A DNA stretch of 24,245 bases from Phoronis ovalis (lineage: Eukaryota; Phoronida; Phoronidae), in assembly GCA_028565635.1 (NCBI GenBank), contig JAOXYB010068833.1:1-24245 (forward strand), in the 5' to 3' direction. Below are positions 1 to 10,600 of this stretch, in pieces. The translations under genes and the position numbers were made by a program. The notes beneath the pieces were generated by a model. It saw only the letters and a program-made list of their open reading frames with translations. It was not told the origin of the DNA and searched no databases. Position 1 is the first letter of the stretch; each line of letters opens with the position of its first letter.

Positions 1-816
1 TATTCTAATTTTTTAAAATGTCATACTGATGGTCTCTACATTACATGCAACACTGAATTTTTATTTTGCACCATATATTTTAAAACAATGCTCTAATTGT
101 GATTTTATAGTCAATTTGGAAAGATGATTTTATGCCCAAAATGAAGGATACATTATATAACATTCAAATGGCCCTTAAACGGTCCCTGAACCCACGGCGA
201 TTACGCAAGGGGACACCCTTGCTGGACTCTCCCCCGCATGTATCGTCACGGCGTGCGAACTGCCTCTGGCAGTCCTGGTCCTAGACACATAATTTACTAT
301 AAACGCACCCCCCCTTTTGAAAAAGTGTCTGACGGCCCTGAATGTATTTATTAAAATATAAAATTTATTGCCAAAGTTTTGCAGGTAGTTTCCTTGGTAA
401 ATGTAATTTTTTTTTACACACGACTCACGATATGTTGTTAATTCTACAGCAATACATACCTTCTTAAGAGGAACTATAATTGGTGACAGGGCACTTTTTC
501 TTTTCTATTTAAATTTCTGTTAACGAAAACGTTTATTTATCGCTTTCCACACTCGCCTCAACTTGTTCTCTTTCTATACAATTGGTTTCGCTGAATGTAG
601 ACTTGTAATTTAACCTTCAAAAGGCATGCTTTGTTAGTAAAATACTTTCTGTTGGAATATGCTCCTACAAAATGTTTATTACGAGCAATATTTAATACAA
701 GAAATTTGTCACGTCTATAATGCCTATCCAATGTGTAGGATTATATTTTTTAACATTATTGGTCTTTTACATTAGAAAAGAATAGAATATATCATGCATT
801 ATAATCTGGTTTATCA
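1..816. other. non-coding AT-rich stretch with a GC-rich patch
   Basis: No convincing exon on either strand. About 170-345 is much richer in GC and holds a C homopolymer and ACGGCCCTG (CAGGGCCGT on the minus strand), the look of a transposable-element end. No partner terminus was found. Confidence 0.5.
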
Positions 817-928
817 TTGTGGGGTACTCTTATTCAAAATAACTGCATCTGCTGTCTGATGTGTTACCTCCTGGGGAGAACTGACCATACTTTTAGATGG
901 GTATGTGCAGCCCAAACTCAAAATACCC

Positions 929-1165
929 ACCCATTTTTAAGGATTTTAGTCTTAAAAAGTGACCCATTTCTAAGGTTTTCTGTCAAAAAAAGGACCAATT
1001 TTTTAGGTTTCTTGAAAAATTTCCCTGGAATTGCTACTTTTAAATAAAATAGGAAAAAACGACATATTTTAAGGTTTGTTGAAAAGTGGACCAATCTGTA
1101 TTGGCATTTCTGTGAAAAGTCAATCCATTTTTAGGGATTAACTTGTGAAAAAGTGACTCATTTGG
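929..1165. repeat. degenerate 33-bp minisatellite (ACCCATTT...AAAAAGTG)
   Basis: Units beginning ACCCATTT or a variant start at 929, 962, 994, 1062, 1090, 1123 and 1156; the steps are 33, 32, 68 (two units), 28, 33 and 33. The 33-bp period keeps reading frame, so a spurious 11-residue repeat (DPFLRFSVKK-like) appears in the frame at 817-1047. No splice or start context supports a gene. Confidence 0.8.
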
Positions 1166-1888
1166 GCTACCAACCTATGGCCTTCTTAGAACCACCTTTG
1201 AATCGTCCCAGTAGTGCTTCGTCTTTGCGGCTATAAACACAAAGTGAATGCCTTCTCAAGAACAAATATGGCCACAATTCGGCCATGTTGGAAGTGATGT
1301 GGGTCAATATTATGCATAACCTGTACTTACTCTGTATTGAATATGGAGCTAAAAACTGACGCAGTTATTGTGAGACAAATAGTGTTACGTACGGTAAAAC
1401 ATGTCGAAGATTCGTAGGAGCATTTGATCTACTTGTCAAGGTCATTTTAAAATCAGCCTATTACTCCCACCAACCTAAGGCTATTCTAGAACCACCTTTG
1501 AATTGTCCAGGCACAGCTTCATCTCTGTGCCGATAGAGGTAATGTTATGTGCCCCTTGGGAACAAACATGGCCACCAGTCGGCCATATTGGAAGTAATCT
1601 ATGTCAAAATTACACATAGCCTGTACTGGTACCTGTACTTACTCTGCACCAAATAAGAAGCTGATCGGATAAAAACTGAAGCTGTTATTATAACGTGCCC
1701 TTTCAGGAACAAACATGGCTGCCAATCAGCCATATTGGAAGTAATCCGGGTCAATATTACATATAACCTGTACTTTGACCTGTACTTATTCTGTACAGAA
1801 TATGGAGCTAATCGGATAAAAACTGAAGCAGTTATTGTGAGACAAGTGTTACACATGGCAAAAAATGTTGAAGATTCGTAACGGCATT

Positions 1889-1908
1889 TGACCTACTTGT
1901 CAAGGTCA
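1889..1908. repeat. dyad TGACCT-N8-AGGTCA within the array unit
   Basis: Perfect inverted half-sites separated by 8 bases; repeated at 2193-2212 and 2520-2539, with a mutated copy near 1427-1446. AGGTCA is the nuclear-receptor half-site in animals; function here is only a possibility. Confidence 0.5.
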
Positions 1909-2009
1909 TTTTAAAATGTCACCTAGCCTATTACGGCCATCAACCTATAGTCTTCCTAGAACCACCTATGAATCGTCCAGGTATTATTATGACGTGCGAT
2001 CTCGTGAAC

Positions 2010-2038
2010 CAACATGGCCACCAGTTAGCCATGTTGGA
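2010..2038. repeat. hairpin-forming inverted repeat CCAACATGGC / GCCATGTTGG
   Basis: Ten-base perfect arms around a nine-base loop inside one array unit; a nine-base-arm version occurs at about 2803. Other units carry mismatched versions (GGCCATATTGG). Confidence 0.6.
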
Positions 2039-2850
2039 AGTAATCCTGGTTAATATTACATATAATCTGTACTTTGTCCTGTACTTACTTTGTACCGAAT
2101 ATGGAGCTAATCTGATAAAAGCTGACACAGCTATTGTGAGACAAAGAAAGTGTTATGCACGGTAAAAAATGTCAAAATATCGCACCAGCATTTGACCTAC
2201 TTGTCAAGGTCATTTTAAAATGTCACCTAGCCTATTACACTCACCAACCTATGGGCTTCCTAGAACCACCTTTGAATCGTCCAGGTAGTGCTTCATCTTC
2301 GCGGCTATAAATGCAATGTAACATGCCCTCTCGAGAACAAACATGGTGCCAATTGGCCATATTGGAAGTAATCCGGGTGAATATTATATGTAATCTGTAC
2401 TTTGACCTGTACTTATTTAGCTCCGAATATGGAGCTAATCAGATAAAAACTGAAACAGTTATTGCGAGACAAAGAAAGTGTTACGCACGGCATAAATGTA
2501 GAAGTTTTGTAATGGCATTTGACCTACTTGTCAAGGTCATTTTAAAATGTCACTTAGCCTATTACGCCCACCAACCTATAGCCTTCCTAGAACCACCCAT
2601 GAATTGCCCAGGTAGGGGTTTGTCTTTGCGGCTATAAACGCAATGCTACATGCCCTCTTGAGAACAAACATGGTTGCCAGTCGGCCATATTGGAAGTAAT
2701 CTATGTCAAAAATACACATAGTGTGACCTGGACTTACTGTGCCAAATATGAAACTGATCAGATAAAAACTTAAAGTGTTATTATGACGTGCAATCTTGCG
2801 AACCAACATGGCTGCCAGTTGGCCATGTTGAAATAATCTGGGTAAAAATA

Positions 2851-4192
2851 TTTATATAATACTAATTGTAATAAGTTAACTTTTTATGCGGAGGCAAAGG
2901 CTTTTTATTGGTTGTCAGTTTGTCCAGTTGTTTGACGAGCCTCACTCTTGTACATTGTGGGTTTTGTTCTTACAGTCTTTCTTAGTTGAAGACAGATCTG
3001 GTGCTATCACATAAACATTTTGTAGTCACATGATACCAATGGCAATGATGTATGATGAAACATTTACCACCATAACCACACTTGTTTGCTGTCAAGTTTC
3101 ATAATCAGTGCAACATAGGTTAAAATCATGCTTAGTTCATCTTGTGTATTGATTAATCAATGTTGTTTACCTTGTTTGGGGTTTCTATATTTTTTTTTTG
3201 ATTCTTGCTTTATCTAATATTTTTATAAGAATCAGTTTCTGTTGTTTTTCTTATTAAATTTATGGTTTGGAATGGGAAAACTGGTTGAGCAAGTGTTTGC
3301 AACTTGAAGACATGAAACTTGCAGAGATTTAATATTATAACCTGGCCAGGTTGAAAGTAACCAAGAGGTCATCAATCCATTAATGGGCCGAGCAATCATG
3401 TCTACATATTAAGGCTTTTGTTTAATTCTGAAGCAAGTGATGTTCAAATCGCAGTCCTTTTTAATTTTTTTCCTCATATTATTAGTGTTTAATTTTTAAT
3501 CTTCAGAAGTATCCTAAAATAATCATTTAAATTTTCAGAACACATGAAGTACTACTTGTCTACTAATCATACAGCACTGAAATTGATTTTTTCAGAGTTA
3601 AAATTGTTAGCTGGAATCAAATCTTGATTGCATGCTGCTACACACATCGCTCTGGGTGGTATACAAAATCAGCAAATTAGCAAGCTTTTTCAAATTTGTT
3701 TTTCCTCCAATTAGGACTTAATTGTGCTCTAGACACATCATTAGGAAACCAGTAGTTATCCAAACCTATAAACCAGTATGCTCATGAGTAAAACCCACAA
3801 CATGGCAAAAGGATAGTTGGCAGAAGACCCTGAGGCAAAAGACAATGTGGCCCATAATCTATGGGCATCAGCTCGTATCTATAAATTACACTTCCTGAAT
3901 GAGTAATTATTTTCATGGTCACCTGTAAAGTTGCCATTTGGGTTATAATTTAAATTCTAAAAACACAAATTCGAATGGAAGAAAGTTAAAAGCTATGCAA
4001 TGTCAGGATAAAGATGAAACTTAATTAAAGAAACTTATAAATAATTATACAAGTCATGTAGAGCTTGAAGCCAAGTATGTGGATGTTAATGTTTTCCAGA
4101 TACATATAAAACAGTATGTAATTAGTCCCAGTTATACAAATATTGACAGGTGCTCTATTTAATTCCAGTCACCCTAGCTATAGTCATCATAC
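2851..4192. other. no firm gene; possible but weak terminal exon
   Basis: Downstream of exon 21. One weak candidate is 3879-3922 (minus): acceptor CTTTACAG, phase 1 compatible, encoding GDHENNYSFRKCNL and then TAG. The pyrimidine tract is poor and no clear poly(A) signal was identified. Equally, the gene may continue past the window. Confidence 0.3.
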
Positions 4193-4681
4193 CTGAACAG
4201 TTGACTTCGTCACTACCATCCCAACAGTCTGGTTCTCCATTACAGAGTAAGCTGCTATTAACACAACTTCCATCTGAACACACATGATCAAACATGTTGC
4301 ACTGAGGCAAGACACATGCACCATTTTGTAAAATTACATCATCAATTGCAAATATGAACTCATTGGTTCCACGTACTACTTCAAACAATACGTTTTTTGT
4401 TCCAGAGGAAATTGTTAACTGGTTGTTAAGCCAGATTCCTACAGATGAGTGATAATATTCCCTTCTCCAAACTGTGACCAGAGCGGAATCAAGGAAGGAA
4501 GATCTGTAGAGATTAAACTGTGATTTCACAGATGTGGGAGAGAAACTGGAACCGGAATTGGCATAATATGAGAATGTCAAGCAGCTATCTGTATCATTAG
4601 AATTCACAGGTAACATGATGCGAGAAGTCATTCCTTGTCCTAGAGTAATAGTCTCAGAATACAGGTAATTCCCATTTGTAC
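4193..4681 (-). CDS. exon 21: MAM8 C-terminal half fused with LDLa6
   Basis: 489 nt, phase 1 to 1. Acceptor GTTTTTAG, donor GTATGA. Begins [10 protein letters not shown], then [10 protein letters not shown], and [13 protein letters not shown] closes the MAM. The reading frame then runs straight into a full LDLa (4197-4301; [16 protein letters not shown]). The intron that separates these modules elsewhere is absent. If the donor were ignored, the frame would end at a TAG at 4155-4157 after 13 more residues, an alternative C-terminus. Confidence 0.9.
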
Positions 4682-7600
4682 CTAAAAACGAAGTAAAAAC
4701 TTTTTAACATAGCCATATGAATGGACTACTTTAAGCAAAAACTTCAACTAATTGATTGCTACATATGTGAGAATGGTAAGATGTCTTTAAAAAAAAAGAG
4801 TATTTTAGGAAAAAGTTTGTCAGTTCTAGAAATGAAAACAAACTAAAAAAATATGATTATGAGTTCTACTCCAGTCTTTAAACCTTGAAAAATCCTTACC
4901 ATAAGTATGGTCTTCTTTTGGGTATAAATAAGCATACAAGTCAGATCGTTGTTTTGGTGATCTGAGTGACCAGTCAAAATCATCTGATGTGTCTTGTGTA
5001 AACAAGCACAAGCCATTTTCAAAGTTGCAGTCAGCAGGTGAATCTACAAAGCCAATGTTAATACACATAATTGCTAAACTAGACCTGAATAGCTGAATTT
5101 GTTGTGTAACCATAGTACAACCAAACTTAAATCATAATACAACCAAACTTAAGTTTCTCCAATATAAACAAAAACCTCAACAGAAGAGACATCCTGCCTC
5201 TACAACATCCCCATTCAGCCTCAATTTTACATTTCATAATGTGCCTGTGGATATATATTCATTCAACTAGTAGGAAAGTTATTCCACTTTGTAAACTTCT
5301 TTTCTCATTTCAAAAGTTCTTTAGCAAGATGCTGTGAACTGGGAAAATTAATATATTCGCATTTGCCTATGTGCTACATTGGTCGGAGCTTCTTGTTTGA
5401 TAACCTGATATCCATGGTGATACAAATAGTTATAGTTACCTTATGATTTAAACTATTAAATAAACTTTTCAATAACAACAGTGCACCGCGTGATGTCAAA
5501 TAAATAACAATTAGTCTTTCTGTTGACTTTCACCAGACCCCAAAAATCAAGATAATGTTTCTACCCTAGGTAACACTAAAAAAACAGGCTCATATTTATA
5601 CCAAATCCACGAAATACCATACCCATATTTATACCTCTTCTTCTTTACATAATTGCAGGACCATTGTTTAAATGGTATATTTGCAATGAAGTGAATAAAA
5701 AATTATATGAAATCCGTGCACAAATCCTCAGGAATTAACATATTAAGTACAAAATCAACACATATACAGTTATATAGTTTTTATTGTGGATACATTTCTT
5801 GAAGTCTTCTAGGGACCTCTGATCAATTGCATTCTGTGGAAAGTTATTCCATAGACGAATAGTATCTGCAGGGAAGAAGGGTCTAGCTTAGCATACAGTA
5901 TTGGATATCTGAGGGTGTGTCCTCTGGTTGATACTTGTTGTGTGCCTGGTGGACTGATGTGGCATGTGTTGTTAACAATCTTGTAAAACATACCGAGTTT
6001 GGCATTTTTGGGTCTTGACTGTAAAGTATCCCAATTTAGGTCTTCTTCATCTCTGTGGCACTGCTAAATCTTCTGTAATCTGATGTGAGTAATCTTGCAG
6101 CTCTGTTTTTTAGTGATTCAAGTTTATCGATATTTTTTTATATATGTTACCAGACTTTATAGAGTGGTCCCAACACAACCGGCATACTCCATAACATGTC
6201 TTTCTAGAGCAGTGTAAGCTTGACTTTTAGCTTCAGGGCTGCATGAGTGAATATTTCTTTTCAAGAATCCCCAAGTCTTGTTGGCTTTCTTGGACAGTAC
6301 AGATTAGTAATATGTTCATTCCATGAGAGGTTTCCTGTAAAATGTGCACCAAGATATTTCGCAGAGGTGACATTCCTTAGAATGTGGTCGTGGATATTGT
6401 AGTTAGTCAGTCCAGTAGATCTCTTATTTGTGATAGTTAGAGCATTACACTTTTCAGGATTAAATTTAAGTTGCCACTTTTCTTCCCAGAGCTGGAGTCT
6501 GTCGAGATCTTTTTGAAGACACTGTGCATTGGACGAATTTTAAATGACACTGTATCAGATGCAATCATCTGCAAATAGCCTGGCTGTTGCTTCAACACAC
6601 TTGGGGAGATCATTTGTGTACATCAAGAATAAGAGGGGGCCTAACACAGTACGTACCTGAGGCACACCAGATATTACTGCAGCTGAACTTGAAGATTTAC
6701 CCTCAAGTACCACTCTTTGTGTTCTGTTCTCCAAAAAGCTTCTAATCCATTTACTTAATATCCATCTAACACTATAGTAATGTAATTTATAAAGGAGACG
6801 ATTATGTGGAACAGTGTCAAATGCCTTGGAAAAATCCAGTAGCATAGCATCAGCTTGAGCACCATTCTCTCAGTGTTGAGCAAGATTATTTATTGTTTTA
6901 AATGATGAGCGGGGTTTCACATGAACAATGTTCATGTAAACCATGCTGTTGATCTGTGAGGACATTGTGAGTATCTAGGTGATTCATTACATTAATTACT
7001 ATGTACGACGTGCTCCAATAGTTTACATGTTATGGAGGTAAGGGATATGGGTCAGTATGTTGATGCTTTACTTCAATCACCTTTCATAAATAGTGGACTG
7101 ATATCTGCATGTTTCTAATCTACAGGGAGTACCTGGAGTAGATCAATTTGTTATGTATTGAGGTTGATTGACAGGCAACTGCAAATAAATTGGCATATAT
7201 TACAGCTACTTACGAACACAAATTTCATCTGATCCTTCTTCACAATCTACTCTGAAGTCACATAGATGACTGTTGTCTAGACATTCCCCAGGACTTAAGG
7301 GGCAGTAGAAAGATCCATTAGGACAAGCTGTAAACAAATACCACATTTTTTTTATTCGAGATAAACTGAAGCTGACTTTTGTGCTACAGAATATGAACTA
7401 GTCTGCTATATGGCACAGACAAAAGTTAACAAACATCATGCACTAATCGTTCTATAATTTGAAAATTAAGTTCTTATTAAACAGAAACTAAGACAATAAT
7501 TAAATACAACAATTATCCCTATTGCAAAATTATAATTATAAAATATGGCACGTACTAATAAATTGTTGTAGGTAGAACTTAAATTTTTTTGAAAGTTAGT

Positions 7601-10600
7601 TTGTTTGAATTTAGGGAAATTATTGATGGTACTGAAAAAGGAGGATTTTACCAGTTGAATTCTTTGGACACCATTCAGACTCTGAATTCTTGTTATTTTC
7701 CGAGTTAAGGACAATCTTTAACTAATTTGGCTGTTAATTAGTAAAAAAAATCACGTAATGTGGGTGAAAAAAAAAGAACTACTTTCTTTCATCATGTTGA
7801 ATACATCATTTTTTTCTATACATCATAAGTATTTGTGCGTAATGCAAATGTCAAAAAGCAGCTGTAAAAATTGGAGATCCACAAAATAATTAATCTTTTG
7901 AACAGCATAAGGCACTACACAATATCTTTATATAATTTGATCAAATTGAATAATCATCAAATTAATTGTAACTTTTCACATTTCTGTCTCCTCATTAAAC
8001 AGTGTTGCCAATCTTCAATCCAGAAGATCTCCATGATATAAACATGGTGACTTCTGTGTAAATAAATTTAACACTTGTTGCTAACGGAAATAGCTAGATG
8101 GAAGCACAACGTTGTCGTTAGTTTAATAACTAAAATGATAGAATTCTACATTTTCTTTATTACAATGTTTGTGTCGTTAATCTTTTTTGAAATTTAAAAA
8201 ATATGTAAGAATTTTAGCCAACATCCATGCCCTTAAAAAGATTAATGCCATCAAATATTGCGATTAGTGTGAGAAAACTGCACATGCCAAAAAAAAAGAC
8301 AGTATATTACTGTTTCCAGAGTTATATTGTTTTAAAGTTAGGTACTTTTAAAGGTATGCAATTTAATCTTCATCATAACAACACATTGATATCTTAGTTT
8401 GCAGTTCCATTTGATTCTAAAATTATTATGAGAAAGAAATCAGCACTTAATAAGAAAAAAAAAGGTTGACAAAAAAAAATCTCACAGCAGGTAAAAAACT
8501 TGGAAAAAAGATCGCAAACTTTCATAGGAGTGGGTAATAAAAGCTTACCAAAGTTACACTTTGAATTCGTCACATTGATTTCATCAATGGCAATGTAGTC
8601 TGGATAGTAATAAGTTGATTGTAGTTTTCGACTTTCAATAACAAATTCATAAGCTTCAGGTGGTATGTCAACTAGTATACGTTTCCATTTATTCCTTTCA
8701 GTATATTCACTCATAGTCCAGAGGGTGTTTTCTTGTCCAATCCGGTTCACAGACAGTACACTCAGTGTTTTCGTAATTTTAACATTATTCCTCACTTGAT
8801 AATAGAACTCAACACATTTAGATGAGTTACTATATAAAAATGGTGAGACTACCCGGATTGTGCCACCATTATAGCTGTTATAGGATCTGGCATAAAGATA
8901 TGGACCTGGAATATTAAAAAAAATTGTTTAAATAATCACTATTTCACATTATTTATTCATTTGCATGTGCTTCAGTTTACAACAAAAGTACCTGGAATTT
9001 AAATGGTGGCAGAGGTTTAAGGGCCAGTTGCTCAAGGGATATGAATTTCAAAGCAACACAAAAAAGGACCACATTTTTGCATATTTAGTGGACAAACCCC
9101 CATAATGTTTTCTTTGATCTATACTGTACTGCATAGGAAGATAATGAATATTGACACATTTTGTATGACTTGTATGGTATTTGTTAGTGGTAATTATAAA
9201 ACACTGCATCTAATCTGATCTTATAACATACATGATGAAGGTTAGACACAGAGATAGAATCAGCTGTAACTTAACTGTCTAATAATGTATTTTTGCTTTT
9301 ATACAATGTAATGCAGTTGCTTGCACTATGTTATGGGAATGGGAAACTATGTATATATTAGATGTACTTTTAAACTGTACTTTCTACCTAATGTATTAAG
9401 TTTGCCATTATTAAATGAGTATCTTCCAACTTCCAAATTTTATTGTTTTTATGCAGCTGTAATTATATAACAGTGCAGGTATTGTTCCCATATACTTTAA
9501 TTGAATGCATGCCAAAAATGACCAGCCAGTTTGAGGACTGAACCTGGGTCTTAATCCAGTTATTAAACCATGGATACTCTGCTATAAAGATGAATTTCGT
9601 GCATAATTTGGCACATCAATATGTACAATTGGCACGGTAATATGTACTTTTTCTCCCTTTTCCTTCCTTTTCAAAATGCTATAATTTGAAAATACCTTTT
9701 ATCAAACTGATAATTTTCTTTTGTGTAGGGATCTAGATACAGTTTCAATATTTTCTCACCAGTTATTGAAAAAAAACCAAGCCAGCACAAAAAATCAAAT
9801 GTATGGTAAAGACATAATTATCTTGTGTGACCGACAAGAAGGAATTTTCATCTAAACATCATGCAAGATATTGTAAATTAAAGTATTTATTACCAATGAA
9901 GTAAAAAGGTAAATTAATTGCATACATATATGCCATAAGTTAAGTTTACATGATCTGTTACCTGATTGCTATAGCCACATAAGGTATTGCCACAGTTTGT
10001 GATGACAACTTATTCATACAAAAACTTAAGGTCATAATAATAAAATTAAAATAAAAACATCATCAAAAATAATACTCATGTCAATATCGTCACTAGTTAC
10101 ATAAATCACTATTATAACAAATTTTTTTGCTCACATTATTATATTCCTTGACAACTTCTGTGCAAATTTTAAACTAACTTTTAAAAATATTTACAGTGAT
10201 GCAACATAATTTGAACAGATAAGTTGTACATATCAAATTTTGTTACATCAAGGTACAGTCTGAATAAACCCATCCATTAATTAGTGTTCGGTGCCTTCTC
10301 AACTAATGTTTGGGCTTAACCATAGTCAATTCTTGTTATATTCCTTCCATTTTTAAAAACTGTCTTTTTATCTAGGTTGCATTGCATTGTATGATTGTAT
10401 TTATTGTATTGCATTTGCCGTTTTCTGTGTGGGCAGCATAATCATGATGAAATTTTTATGAGCTATCTACTGACGTAATATTATTAACTAGCAATGAAAA
10501 ACGTCATACCTTGAAATGTTATGATTACATAGCTCACTTCTAGTCGATAAATTCAGGGTTCTTTGAACGCATAGAGAGAGAAAGTTTGAAATACAGCAGT

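Larger units (their letters stand above)
1180..2850. repeat. mosaic tandem repeat array, long and short units
   Basis: The anchor AACAAACATGG / AACCAACATGG recurs at 1261, 1561, 1708, 2007, 2336, 2663 and 2801 (steps 300, 147, 299, 329, 327, 138). ACCACCTTTGAATCGTCC-like anchors recur at 1191, 1491, 1961, 2265 and 2592. Short units lack the middle part with the GAGACAA...GCTATAAA segment. Two junction types precede the anchor: ATGCCCTCTCGAG-like and TTATTATGACGTGC-like. Short open frames on both strands here are products of the repeat, not genes. Copies are diverged by eye, so the array is not recent. Confidence 0.92.

Noticed and set aside
817-1047. Plus-strand 76-residue open frame
   Set aside because: Most of its second half is the 33-bp minisatellite; no domain, splice or promoter support.
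1599-2809. Several overlapping open frames on both strands
   Set aside because: They are the tandem array read in different frames and resemble each other because the repeat does.
9535-9570. tRNA-like boxes on the minus strand (TGGTTTAATAACTGG and GGTTCAGTCC), possible SINE head
   Set aside because: The two boxes are only 26 bases apart, too close for a tRNA body, and no cloverleaf can be drawn. A SINE remains possible but unsupported.
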